A stretch of DNA of 64,000 nt from Epiperipatus broadwayi (taxonomy: Eukaryota > Onychophora > Udeonychophora > Euonychophora > Peripatidae). Position 1 is the first letter of the stretch. Each line of letters begins with the position of its first letter. The notes under the pieces were generated by a model. It was not told the origin of the DNA, ran no database searches, and saw only the letters and a program-made list of their open reading frames with translations. The DNA is taken from the NCBI GenBank assembly GCA_028023455.1, contig JAQFVV010000056.1, positions 1,302,001-1,366,000 of the forward strand, read 5' to 3'. Positions 33,691 to 46,275 of this stretch are shown piece by piece. Made by a program: the position numbers and the translations under genes.

Positions 33691-36600
33691 GTATTAAAGT
33701 ATAAAGGTATGTATTAAATGTTACAAGTTAAGGTAATTGTTGATATTAAACTAGTTGAAGTAAACTTATTAAAATTTAGATTCCAAAAATTATTATAAAA
33801 GGTATTTAAGCCTATCAAGAATAATCTCTTTTTTGGACTCATTTCAATATATATATATATTGTAGGAGTATATATATACTCATACATACATATAATCAGT
33901 ATGTATACATTATATTTGTATTCTTATTATATTTATGAAAATAAATATATAATTTAGTAAGTTAGTATTTTTCATTCTTTAAAATGAAAAAAAAAAACGT
34001 TATTAAGAAAAGATGGTTGACAAGGTAATGACCTCTGGGTTCACATACATTTTATCGAATTAAAGGAAATGAAGTTAACTTAGTGTTTTAATATCGAATT
34101 GTATTGTAACAATGTAAAATGTGATATGCTTCAGCAAGCTCATGGAGTGAGATATAAAAATAATTCTATTTTTTATTAGATTAAGGATTCTATTCTTGCA
34201 GCTATATCCTCATGAAAACTCATACTGTGTTTGATTTAAAAGAACAGTGTATAGTATAAAATCTATATTTTGAATGACTTAATACTTATTAGAAGAAATT
34301 TCTAATATTTTTTTAAAGAAAGTAATTTCTAAATTACTTGGTTAAAATATATTTTTGTGTTCGATAAAAAATCGTTCTAATCAGAGTTCTAATTGTAAAC
34401 TTTGTTTTAAAAAGAACATGTTTATAAAAACTTCAACTAAATTTAATGTACTTTACATTATAAGGAAAATGCAAAGCAGGCAGAACACCAATTTATTGTG
34501 AGATATATAAAATGCACCTGCCTAGTCAAATATATGTGTGTGAATAACATCTTTTGCTGGATGCCTATAAAGTTATATAAAAGTTAGATCTTCAAAATGG
34601 AATTATAATTGTTAATGAAGGAGCTGTGTATTAATGAAGATGAAATCTTCATACAAAGAGGAAACTAAACGTCAACTTGGAATATCCTATTATTTCTTTA
34701 ATGTCTAACAATGAAGGAATTAAAAATTGCATCTTTGAAGGATTTTCATTTGCTAATTCCAGGAAGATCTGACACTATTGTATTAATTTTTATAAATACC
34801 ATTTAAGTTTTTTGAAAATTATAATTGGGAAAAATTAATTTCATTTCCTTTATTATCATATTCATTTCATTAAAGAAATGAATAAGAGAGAATTAATAAT
34901 TTAAAATATTTTTATTTATGATTAATAAAGATTTAGATATAGGTTAAGAAATATTAATATGGAAAGGCATGTAAAAATATAAAGGGATAAAGTGAACTTG
35001 GAGGTAAGAGATTAAATTAATTTTAAATTCACATACTATTATTTTTATGACATGCACTACTTTGTTTATACTAATCCAAATAGTCTAATAACTATAATGT
35101 ATGATAAGTGGATAAATGACTAACATTGATATGAAATATATATTTTTATATTAGTAAACATAAATTACGTACAATCATTTTAAAGAATGAAAACATTATA
35201 TATAAATAATTGGATTATTATTGGTATAATCTAATTAATATATAATAGGGTTAATGTAGAAGTCTTAATATTTGGATACTTATATTTTATATACGTTATT
35301 ATATAAAATCACGTAGTGTTATAAGTTAGAAAATATATATCTACTATAAGTAAATAGAATATTTATATTTTTTTAATATAAGGAAGTAGATATATAAATA
35401 ATTATTATGTTTTTTTGTATTAAATTAAATGAAGTCTTCAATTTTATTTTATTTAATTTAAAAAGTTAGTGAGATTTGTAATTCATATTATTTTAGAATA
35501 TTGATAGGAACCCCTGAATAGAATCAATTGTTAATCTTCCCGGAGTTCAAAATCTGAGCATAAACTGTTAATTCAATTAAGGTGAAAATTGATTTGATGT
35601 GGTTTAGATATAATAATTTATTAATAATAAGTTATTTGTTGGGACCAGATATATATATAGTTTTATATCAAAATTAAATCACATCATCCGTGGCATCCTA
35701 TACGAAGATTTTAAATCTGACTATAGTGAGCTGCAACTGCCTTAACTTATTTTGTTGAGAGAATGCATACTGTTACAATATATATATATATATATTCTTC
35801 TTTTAATACTTTAATTTGTAATGTAGTGAAATTATTATTTTTATATAATGTTTATTTTGAGACAGTGAAATCTAATTGTCAATGCTGTTGACTGACAAAA
35901 ATAAATGTTTTTCAAGAGTAATATTTGTATCATTTTTATGAGGTACCTTCTAGAATTGAATTATTCTGAATTGACTTTATATATAAGAAATGAAAAAATA
36001 TTACCTCTGTGATAAATGTGAATTAATGAATAATTCAGACGCATCTAAAATTTGTGATTCAGAAAAATTGAGACAGAAGAATGTTTTGTAGTAAAATGTA
36101 TGTGTTTATTGCTTTTGATGCATTGATAATAAATTCTTTGTACAAAACTTTAAAAAAAAGTAATCCAATGGAAATAACTGATAGCATATCAAATGAATCA
36201 TCTAATAGAAATAATTCATCATCTATTTAAGAAAGGAATAGCATACTTCATAAAATATTATAGGTGATTGATATTCTATCAGAGAGAGAAAATTTCTAAT
36301 GTCCATAAGAAATAAAAGAAGAAAAATTAAAGAAAAAGAGAGGTAATTTATCAAAAAAATAGTAATAATTGTTACTAATTAAAATGTTAACAAACTTTTA
36401 TCCTTGTTTTAGAAATTGGAATATTTTTCTAGCAGGAACCTGCAATTTGTTGTGTTCTCTAGGAATATAGTGTATGTGGAAATTATTTTAAATCGAGTTG
36501 CAAAGTCGGTGGTTTATATAAATTGAACTTGTACAATGTTAATCATTACATTATAAGGTCAAATCTATTTTAAAATTCTAATCAAATTAATGAGATACAA

Positions 36601-37400
36601 ATAATCTAAATGATAAATGAATCGAATATTAGTATCTGTTTATATAGGTAGAATATTAATCTGAAATTGGTGGTTGCAGAGTCTTTTTTATTTTTGAATT
36701 TCTGTTTTTTTAACAATTCTCTTATTATAAAAACATGCACTATTAATCCATCTTCATTTCAATGTTGTTGTTTTTTTCCAATTTTTTCCCTAGTGACAAT
36801 TTGAGTTAGTAATTCATCATTTTATTTTCGTATTAAATTTTTTATTCAGTAAGCTCTATTGAGTTATTAGAAATAAATTTAAAAATGGGAAATATCTTGA
36901 ATAATATTATGTTTGAATAATAAAGTGAAATATATTATGAGAACAATTACTTTCTTCTTATTGGCTGATTATCATAATGTTATTTAAAAAAAAGCAAATT
37001 AATGAAATCTTTGCTGATTCAATTTTATATCTAAATCTGCAATGAATAATAATTGATGAATCATCATAAAACCATTAATTCTGTTCTAAAATTTAAAATT
37101 GCATTTATAATTATCAAAATATCACAAAAGTTCTATACTATGCTGTTTGACTCAGTGTAATGATTGCAGTTTATTTTTATCATTACTTCAAATTTCATAA
37201 ATTGTGTTTTTTAAACATTAAAAAAAAATCTAAATGTAAACATGAATGTATATATATAGATTTGGTAATTACTATACAATTATTTTATAAAAATAATTAT
37301 AAACACTTAAATATATTAAGGTAAAAATACAACTTTTTATTGTTCATGGCTAATAAGAATCAAAGAATTTTAAGATCAATCTACCAATCAGTGATGCTTT
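33691..37400. other. A+T-rich stretch with (TA)n tracts, nothing recognised
   Basis: Short (TA)n runs lie at about 33848-33880 and 35779-35794. No reading frame above background and no repeat similarity to the rest of the window was noticed. Confidence 0.6.
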
Positions 37401-37639
37401 AGGTCACCATGCACAATCTGCAGTATGCCAAGCTTTTATCAGCCCAAAACACATACTCATTATTCTAAATTTTTAAAATCTTGAGCTGGGCAGCAGCTAG
37501 CCATCCTTCACTTCAATGAAAATTGTATTCACAATGCCTTTGTTTGTTTTTTGTAATTCCAAGTGCTGATTATAACAGCAAATACGTGACTGGTTTGGAG
37601 CATATAATGTTATGTTAAACTATTATTTAATTACTCATA

Positions 37640-38600
37640 ATGTGGCAGGATTGTCTTCAAAACACAAATGAAAAATATCCATTGAAAATAGAATGTTTCA
37701 AGACAATCGAGGAGAATATTTTATTGTGTCAATTAAACATGGTTCAGGCAATTTGTTTGATTTGTCTTGAAAGTTATATTAAAAAATATAATATTGTTTA
37801 TTATTATATCATGAAACACAAATCATTTTTCCTTTAATATGACATGAAAATGAACATTAATTATAGTGATATTATTTACATACATCGGTATGATAGCTAA
37901 GCAGAGGAAAAGTTCTCGATCAGTTTTTTTTTTTTTTACAGCAAGATATATTATTTTTTACAAAAAATCAGTAAAGTTTGCAATGACCTTGAAAATGATG
38001 ATAGGTAGTATATTTTGGTATTTATATGTGATAACAAATATAAACATGGTGAGCTCACTCGTGCTTTGCACTTTGAAAATTAGATTGCTTCCTGTATGGA
38101 GAATAAAGCATTTGCATTTGAAAAGAAACTATGCATCTACTACAATGAAATACAAAATTAAATTTTTGACAATTTTCCAACCATAATAAAGGCTAAACAA
38201 TATGGTATTAATATTTCTCCAGAAAACTATATGATCATTTCAAATTATTTAACTATCTTGTACAAGGAATTTAAGAACAGATTTCAAGATTTAAGAAATA
38301 TTTAGAATTGGCTGTTGTTTGTAGAAAATCCCTGGTACTTAGAAACAGCAGTTATCATAGAACTAGCTGCTGCAAGATATGATTATGCAATTCTATTTGA
38401 CAAATTCATCAACTTCAAAAACAATGTGAATCAGGAGATTATTTTTAAAGAAAAGAAAGTGGGAAAGGAATATATCAAATTTTGGAAATCAATGCATGGA
38501 AAATACAAGATTATACAAAAGTGTAGCCAAATGTTGCTCACATTGTTAATGCATCTCCTTGTAAATCCTTTTATACTGTAAAACTAGCGAGAGATACATG
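37640..38600 (+). pseudogene. Second hAT transposase remnant (GTF2IRD2/ZBED-like)
   Basis: The frame 37640-37837 holds KYPLKIECFKTIEENILLC and then a zinc-finger-like AICLICLESYIKKYN and IMKH (C-x2-C, degenerate His pair), as in hAT-derived GTF2IRD2/ZBED proteins. After frameshifts, about 38040-38320 reads HGELTRALHFEN, CMENKAFAFEKKL, IFDNFPTIIKAKQYG and YLTILYKEFKNRFQDLRN, and 38315-38581 gives LLFVENPWYLETA and EYIKFWKSMHGKYKII, the order expected of the hAT C-terminal half leading into the dimerisation region. Catalytic residues are not identifiable: the middle of the protein is missing or scrambled around an A/T-run at 37924-37938. It differs from the hAT at 11-13 kb and no ends were found. 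Confidence 0.7.
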
Positions 38601-38769
38601 TTATAAAACTTACATATATCTTGTTACATATTTTATAATTCAAAATATATGATTGGATTTCTTAAAAAAAGAAAATAAATAAATGAGAATACTTAAAATA
38701 ATTAGTTAAGAAGTACATTTTAAAATGTAATAAAATAAAAAAATTGTGTTATATTTTCTTTTAAAAGAG

Positions 38770-40125
38770 AATAAAGCTATGCATTGAGAATAGGGTGGGG
38801 AAAGGATTAGAAAAACTCTCCTTTTTAAAGAAAACTCCTAAAGAAATTAAGAAAGTAAAATGTATAAAAATAAGTAAATATGAAATATCTGAATAAAATT
38901 TAGTTTGTAAAAGAAAAACTTTCGAAAATGTAATTAGTTTAAAAGATTACTGATTGAATTAATAAAAAGAAAAACATGTAAACTATCTCATAAAAGTGAT
39001 AGATTAATCTAAGAAATCGATTAAATTAATGAAATGTAAAAATTAATTAGAACAGATTCAAGTTATGATCAAAATTAAATATAATGATAAGAAATTAAAA
39101 CAATGGGAGAGAAAAAGGTATAAAAAGTTGCATTTCTATTATTATTAGTTTCATCTGTATTTTGTGTTTGAGCTATTCTGCTTTTCCACTCTTGAATCTC
39201 TAAGCCATTCTGGTCAACATTTTGTGCTGTGACATTATTTATTGCCAGAGATCCAGAAATCTAGAGACAGAATAGATCATTCATTGCTGTTGTGGAAAAT
39301 ATCATTGCAGAAGCTGCAGAACTAGCAGCATGCATTGCTAGATTGACTTTAGAAGTGTTTTACTGAGTTTCCAGCCCCATGATCCTCCACAGAATTGGCT
39401 GTTCCATCTGTACCCTTGCTGGAAACTGATGCCAAAATGATGAAATAGGTGCTGCTGCAAACTCTCTTTCTCTCCCATTGTCAAGACAAAGAAATGGAAA
39501 ACAAGCTTGAAACCATTGACGGAGACCAAAAAGCCAACTAGTTGGAAATTGGCAATCAGGAAATCCTAGGTAACTATATTTTGATCACTGTCTATAGGCA
39601 CTTTATTTTTAAATGAAATGAACTTTAATTAATGATGAAGGACTACTATAAAAATTAGCCTGATTATTTATTTATATTTTTATGTAAAATATATTGTTAT
39701 ATTATATATGTATGCTTGAATAAATATTAATGTTTGCTTAAGTATTATTTGGTCTATTCTCTCTCTCTTTCTCTTGTTACTGCATCATCATTTATTTAAA
39801 GAAATAAATGTTCATATGTGTTAAATAAATGTACTCAACCCTTGTTAATAGTAGGGGCTAGCTTGAGATATTTCAAGCATTGGATTGTGTGCCTATTATC
39901 TCAAGCATGCCAATTATATAACATATGGCTGGCTGGTGCCTGAGTTTGATCATCAAAACAAATAAAATGCTTTGGATGCCAGTGTTTTTGTTTCAGCAAT
40001 CAAGGTGGGCCACTGTCAGGAAATGTGGTCATGTTATGCTTTGTAAAGCCCAATCTGATCATGGGTATTGTTGATGGCTATGCTATCAATGGTACTCTCC
40101 CCTCTGCTTGAAGGGCCAGTAATAA
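38770..40125 (+). repeat. Unclassified ~1.4-kb repeat, copy 2
   Basis: Counterpart of 32270-33690. The 3' part, 39900-40125, matches closely (TTTGATCATCAAAACAAATA, AAATGCTTTGGATGCC, TTGATGGCTATGCTATCAAT); the upstream part is more diverged and rearranged. The plus-strand sequence has no coding signature. Confidence 0.65.
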
Positions 40126-41100
40126 TTACCAAGAAGTTATGTATTGAGCTTAATAATATGCTTATTAAAGTTTAGATATTAAACTTAGTTAAAACCAAGA
40201 TATTAAAACTAGTTACAGTATTAAAGTTATGTTTAAAAAAGTATTTAAACCTAGTTAATATAGTAATTTTGGGAGACCCAGTTCAATACTAAAATGAAAT
40301 ATGTGAAGAATGTATATAGAAATTGGTTTACTGATTCTTATTTTAATGCCATATTAATAGTAGTATATAACAATTATAAAACTGATTTATTTAAAATAAT
40401 CATAAGTTAGTCTCAGCATCAAAAATCACACTAATTTTTAAATAAACTTAGGTTTATTTTTTTATTATCATATTATGAGATAGTGTATGCTATGTTCTTA
40501 CCCATGTAATATAGTAAACATGTCTGTGGGCCAAGGAAAAAGGTTGATTATGGATACTCTAGGCTTTTGTTTACTCATGTGTAGTTTATTTTTGTGGATT
40601 ACTAACATACTTCAAGATTTATTTTAAATGCAGTTTTTATCATCAAATGAATGTAAAATTGACCAAATAGTACTTAAGATAGCCACAATAGAGTAATTTA
40701 AAGTCAAATTCCCCACACCATCGTATTTCTCTGCGATCTCATTGAGCTTAGAAGCATTACATTAAAAATTTAAATTATTTACTTTCCATTGTTTTTAAAA
40801 ACATTAAATATAACAATCTTTTAATATTGTATCCATGTATTATGTAACAGTATTAATATTATCTTTATTTTATTTCAGTGATGGAATTATCATAGTTTAT
40901 GCATATTGTATACATTAATTTTATTAATAATAATACATTTTAAATTATAGAATATGCTATTTTTTTTTATATATAATAGTAATCAAAACAACAAATGCAT
41001 TATAATTTTATCAGAATAATAAAAGTTTAATAATTTCTGTTGTTAGATTTATTAATAGTTTAGCTGTGTAATTAGTATAATAAATTGTATAAGTTAATTC
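40126..41100. other. A+T-rich stretch, nothing recognised
   Basis: No gene remnant or repeat supported. Confidence 0.6.
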
Positions 41101-41104
41101 TACT

Positions 41105-41218
41105 TTTTTTTTCATGTGTCATAGCATCATCCAGGAGGCGAACCCACAACAACCGTCTGCAACCAACTGCTTGCTTGCAAGATAGCTGCACTGACCTCTC
41201 GGCTAACAATGCTTGACT
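41105..41218 (-). mobile_element. tRNA-derived SINE copy with good Pol III boxes
   Basis: Read on the minus strand the sequence starts GTCAAGCATTGTTAGCCGAG, with TAGCCGAGAGG as an A box, and continues to GGGTTCGCCTCC as a B box; spacing is about 70 bases. ATGATGCT near the end could pair with the first AGCAT. It ends CATGAAAAAAAA, an A tail. The related plus-strand copy at 32001-32110 shares the start, the acceptor-like complement and the tail. Confidence 0.7.
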
Positions 41219-41553
41219 ACTTTTTAATGTGATAAATGTATATCTTTACACAGTCATATTTTTTAAAATTGTAACTAATGTAAATTCTATTCTGTAATTA
41301 ATATAATTATATGTTTGCTTATTTACTTTGAAATATGGCCAGAAGCAACTCTGCTTATTCATTCACTGCTGCTAACTACTGTATATCTTAATAATCAGTA
41401 TATCTTAGATAGTAGTGCTTAATAAAATGTTTATCCAGTGTTAATCTATCCACCCATTCCACACTAATTTCTGGATAATGGCATTGTCATCTAATAGCTT
41501 GGATCTGAATCTAATGCATCTGAATATCAATTACCCTTTTTTTTTTCACATAC
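41219..41553. other. A+T-rich spacer
   Basis: Nothing recognised. Confidence 0.55.
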
Positions 41554-41787
41554 TATAATCAGTGCTCAGTTTACATTTAGATAGCAAATATTCAAACTTT
41601 AATGGATAGATTTCAATCTTCTCCACTCTTCAACTCTTCAGCCATCCATATCATTAAAAATATGATAAAAATTTTTTTATTATTTTATTATTGATATGGA
41701 TGGCTGAAGAGTTGAAGAGTGGAGAAGATTGAAATCTATCCATTAAAGTTTGAATATTTGCTATCTAAATGTAAACTGAGCACTGAT

Positions 41788-41825
<38 letters not shown>

Positions 41826-42010
41826 GGAGATGATTATCCTGACCAAATGATGAATGCTGGTTCAGCATGAAATATGTATATTGAAGATGATTTATCTTTT
41901 TTATTTATATATAGTCATATGTCTTGGGTGTATAAGGTGAAGTGGATGACTGAAGGGAGGAGATTGAAAGTCTGGCTTCAAATACCTCTAATTAAATGTA
42001 GTTATTGTAT
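41554..42010 (+). mobile_element. Foldback element with identical 100-bp arms
   Basis: 41554-41653 and 41692-41791 are exact reverse complements over all 100 bases, separated by a 38-bp A+T-rich loop. The right arm runs into a (TA)n-(TG)n microsatellite and then a block (GGGAGATGATTATCCTGACC, CATGAAATATGTATATTG) shared with the 442-bp insertion at 48338-48779. Parts of the arm (TGAAGAGTTGAAGAGTGGAG, TCTATCCATTAAAGT) also recur there in diverged form. No coding sequence. Terminal boundaries are uncertain on the right. Confidence 0.85.
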
Positions 42011-43107
42011 ATATATATTATATTTGTATTTAAAATAAACAATATTAAGTAAATTAATCTCAATGAAAGATTTTTCTTTTAAACACAAATCTTAAATCTT
42101 TTCTAATTAATAAAAAAAGAAATACAATTACTAGTAAATTTCTAAACTAATTCTTAATTTAAATAATAGTGTTTTGAAATTGGCATTATAAATGTATTAT
42201 CATATTTTTAAAATAAATTTTTTTTTGTTTCTTTTACAATCAAATAAATAAAAATGTGAAAATTTATATGATTTAATACAATATTTTAAAATAGTTTTTT
42301 GGTTATTATAATGAAATTTTTAAAACCAATTAATGTTAATGTATTTGAGTATTATCATATATTGTGTGTCGGTATTATACACATATTATTCATTATCAAA
42401 TTTAACATCATTTAATATCAATAGTTGATGTTATAGATAATGAGACCAAAGTGTTTCCTATATATTTTCAAAAATAATACAAACTAATTTTTAAGATAAT
42501 AAAATTTAAAATTGTTATAGGTAATAATAAAAAAAGATAAATATTAGAATTTTAGTACCAAAAAAAAAAAAAAAACAATACATATATCTGAATAAAAATA
42601 ATGCTATACTTGCATTATTATCATCTTAAATTACATATAAAAAGAACAGGTTAAATTTAAATATACGTATTGTTACTGATATATTATAATGTTAAATAGT
42701 AATAAAAATAAATCAATTTTTTAACTTCTTTTACACATAATGGGATCCATTGAAGTTGCTGTCTTCCCATGTTAATTGGTCATTGATATGAGACAGATAC
42801 TTTTTTTTTCAATACAAGGGGTTAAAACTAACTAAAATATATTATTTTATACAAGTAAATTTGTAAAAGGGAAAGAAACAAAATTAAGTACTTCAGGGAG
42901 TTCATGCAGCAAAAGCACTAGGAAAACAGCAATGCGACACACACAAAGAAAGCTAAGGGTTTGACACATTTAATGAAAGGAATTTCATGAATTTAATATT
43001 GTTATAATTTTCATTTCAGAAATATTTTTTTCTGTATAATATTTAATATATCTTATTTCTCAAAGAATTTACTAGAGAATTTTTCGAGTACTTTGACTGT
43101 CGTACAT
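42011..43107. other. A+T-rich stretch, nothing recognised
   Basis: Contains homopolymer A and T runs only; no repeats or coding remnants were noticed. Confidence 0.6.
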
Positions 43108-44242
43108 ATATATATATATGAAAAACAAAAAAACACAAGTTAAAAAACTTATTAATGCTTGTATTTATGATAACAGATGGCGTTCTACCAAAAACACCGT
43201 CAAGCGTAGTTTTCTGTTTACATAAATGTCAGAGTGATCATTCACTATCTCTAACTTTAATTCCACTTTCAGATCATGATTTTAAGCTATTTGCTATCGT
43301 CAGTGAAAGACAGGAATAAGAAACTAGATCTAAACACATACTCTGAGCATTTATGAAACAGTTTCTATTCAGCTTGCAAGCATGAATCTTTTAGACACGT
43401 TAATGTCTTCAAACTCAGCATAGCAAGCCAGCATAGCAAGTTTTTTAACTTGTGTTTTTTTGTTTTTCATAAATGTACCTTTAAGGTCTTTCTTGCAATG
43501 ATCTATATTGCAGAGGCTTCTACTATGTGGTGATGCTGAACTGAGATCAGACCCATGTAGCTATCTGGCTTGCTATGCTGAGTTTGAAGACATTAATGTG
43601 TCTAAAAGATTCACGCTTGCAAGCTGAATAGAAACTGTTTCATAAATGCTCAGAGTTTGTGTTTAGATCTAGTTTCGTATTCCTGGCTTTCACTGACGAT
43701 AGCAAATAGCTTGAAATCATGATCTGAAAGTGAAATTAAAGTTAGAGATAGTGAATGCTCGCTCTGACATTTATGTAAACAGAAAACTACGCTTGACAGT
43801 GTTTTTGGTAGAACGCCATCTGTTATCATAAATACAAGCGTTAGCACCTTTTTTAACTTGTGTTTTTTTGTTTTTCATAAATGTACCTTTGAGGTCTTTC
43901 TTGCAATGATGTATATTGCAGAGGCTTCTACTATGTGGTGATGCTGAACTGAGATCAGACCCATGTAGCTATCTGGCTTGCTATGCTGAGTTTGAAGACA
44001 TTAACGTGTCTAAAAGATTCACGCTTGCAAGCTGAATAGAAACTATTTCATAAATGCTCAGAGTTTGTGTTTAGATCCAATTTCTTATTCCTGTCTTTCA
44101 CTGACGATAGCAAATAGCTTGAAATCATGATCTGAAAGTGGAATTAAAGTTAGAGATAATGAATGCTCGCTCTGACGTTTATGTAAACAGAAAACTACGT
44201 CTGATGGGGTTTTTGGTAGAACGCCATCTGTTATCATATATA
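43108..44242. repeat. Inverted plus direct array of a ~408-bp repeat
   Basis: 43441 and 43849 mark successive starts of TTTTTTAACTTGTGTTTTTT, giving direct copies 408 bp apart, the second running to about 44235. The first part, about 43120-43427, is the reverse complement of the downstream units (AAACACAAGTTAAAAAACTT, TGATAACAGATGGCGTTCTA and so on), so the array is head-to-head. It is flanked by (TA)n on both sides (43108-43120 and 44236-44247). It shares CATAAATGTACCTTTAARGT, the ACTATGTGG block and TTTATGTAAACA with the array at 13481-14745 at clearly lower identity. Minus-strand open frames here are not conserved between units. Confidence 0.9.
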
Positions 44243-44477
44243 TATACTAAGTCAGAGTTTAAATATATTTATTAAATCATTAGCACCAAGTATACTTTTG
44301 ACACTTTTGCATCATATTCATGATTATTCGGCTGAAAAAAAAAACATTTTCTGCTGATTTGAATACTATTTCTTCTCTAGTTTATTATGTCTTGTCAATA
44401 TAGGACACAAATGGACAGTCATCAATAAAAAGGCCAATCAATTTTTTTTATAAAATAAATCATCAACAACAGAAAGT

Positions 44478-44965
44478 AAACAAACCATGCATCCTTATTC
44501 CATACATCCACTCATTATCTAAACAAATAATCAATAAACTTTTCAACGAATTCAAAATTGCTTTTCATTCACTCCCCACCACCAATAGATTAATTAATAA
44601 TACTAAGGACAGAATAACACCTGAATTGACTTTTCACATCATATACAATGGTCACACCACCTATTATGGTGAAAACAAGACAAATATTGCAACCAGATTA
44701 TCCCAGCACAAATACTTATATAACAGAACTAAACTAAGGCACTGGGTAATTCAGTATTCGCTGAATCAAGAAAACCATTGACCATGTTTTTCAACCATCA
44801 GCAATTAGTATTTTTGTACATAGAGAAACAATTCAAAATGCAAGCTTAAAGAGGCTTGCTACATAGCAGATGATCCTGCAGCCATTAACAGAAAAGAAGC
44901 TTGCTTCTTCATATCAAGAAAGTGGACATTGTAAATGATGCACTCAAATTTACATAAATTCACAT
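44478..44965 (+). pseudogene. Penelope-like element GIY-YIG endonuclease fragment
   Basis: The plus strand reads ILIPYIHSLSKQIINKLFNE, then NTKDRITPELTFHIIYNGHT directly followed by TYYGENKTNIATRLSQHKYL, and HWVIQYSLNQENH. This follows the Penelope-like pattern of a linker with L-P-Y-h, a K-D-x-h-x-x-E-L segment, then the GIY-YIG domain core (h-Y-h-G-E-T-x-x-x-h-x-x-R-h-x-x-H). The usual Cys pair just before the core is lost. After a frameshift, EACFFISRKWTL near 44900-44935 closes the protein. In active elements this domain nicks target DNA for reverse transcription. The RT domain itself is absent. A tail with CTCCTGAAAGCACTTAGCTT follows at about 45020. Confidence 0.75.
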
Positions 44966-45130
44966 ATCATATGCATTATAGATATTTTCTCATTACATGC
45001 CTAAAATATGGGAGTACATATCTCCTGAAAGCACTTAGCTTAATATACAATTAAATTTAAAACTTCATTGTCTGTGCACAAAGGACTTATAGATTTATAT
45101 AGGTCATTGAATTAAAACCTTATTTATATT
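44966..45130 (+). other. Penelope-like 3' tail
   Basis: Carries CTCCTGAAAGCACTTAGCTT, the counterpart of similar tails at 19770 and 50310, followed by A+T-rich sequence. The 3' boundary cannot be fixed. Confidence 0.5.
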
Positions 45131-46140
45131 CATTTTTTGTAATAAACCATGCCTTTCTGGATTTACATTTAAGATCGTTTTGTTCTTCACACATTATTTG
45201 ATGTACCCCAACTTGGATCGAAACTATGGCCATGTTCTCTCTCATGATTGTCAATATATTAGTGGTATTGGTTTTTGTCTATGAGTTTTTGTACTTTAGA
45301 GAACGCTGCATCATTATTGTTTTTTGCCTTGATCTAAACAGTCGCAGACAAAAACCAATTTCAATAACATATCGGTCTTTTACAATCATAAAACAAAACT
45401 CAACCATATTTTTGATTCAAATTGTGTTAAAATAATGCGCAATGAGTGAAACGAGCGAACACAAAAAATCAGACGCATGGTTAGTTTCAAAAAAATGAAT
45501 CTGTAATGAACCAGAGAACAAATAGTATTCAAATCAGCATAAAATGGATTTTTTTTCAACAGGATAATCATGTATATGATGCAAAAGCATTAAAGGTATA
45601 CTTGGTGCAAATAATTTATAGACGTATATTGAGGTGTTATTTTTCCATCTCATAATAAAATATTAGATTTTTAATAGCTAATTTAATAGAATATAGATAT
45701 TAGATTTTAATGTAAAATTTAGTTTTTTTGTTATATATAGATATACGGACTATAATAGATGGTGGGTAACACTAATTTTAATTAATCATAAATCTAATTA
45801 AACTTTTTTTAATTATACGTTGCTTTAAAATTGTAGTAGTTGTAGAAATGTTAATGCTAATAATTTGGTTTTACTTTTCTATTGAATGAGTCGATAATTG
45901 CTTTGAAAAATTAAGGATCAAAGATCTTTTAAACCCTGTCGAAAAGATAAGGCATGGAATTTAAATAATAAAAAAATACATATTTGTCTACATTTTTTGT
46001 AAATGTTAGTAAAAATAAAACTAAAGGATTAGATTTGAAAAAGAAAATCTTAAGTGAACGGAAGGGGTGGGAGTATTTTGCAAAGTCTATTAAAAAAAAA
46101 TTATTTTTAAGTTAATATTATTTTTTTTATCTTTCAAACT
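45131..46140. other. A+T-rich stretch with a short inverted repeat
   Basis: An imperfect inverted repeat of about 30 bp (ATTGGTTTTTGTCT at 45269 and AGACAAAAACCAAT at 45347) brackets about 65 bp. Open frames 45226-45435 and 45386-45571 overlap it and have no motif. Confidence 0.5.
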
Positions 46141-46154
46141 TCATCAATGTATTC

Positions 46155-46275
46155 AAGCTAGCACCCCGGGAATAAAACCCTCAGACGTGTTTAACTATGC
46201 GGAGTTGTGAAAGCAGAGTCATTGCCCAAAAGACTCGAGACCATCAGCTAGAGCACTACATCTATGATAAAACAG
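46155..46275 (-). mobile_element. Possible tRNA-related SINE copy
   Basis: On the minus strand TAGCTGATGG (A-box-like) precedes GGGTTTTATTCCC (B-box-like) by about 70 bases, with GTGCTCTAGC and GGTGCTAGC in acceptor-like positions. It differs from the two other tRNA-related copies. No A tail is obvious, so confidence is limited. Confidence 0.4.

Noticed and set aside
43650-43847. Minus-strand 65-codon frame in the array
   Set aside because: Not kept open in the other units of the same array.
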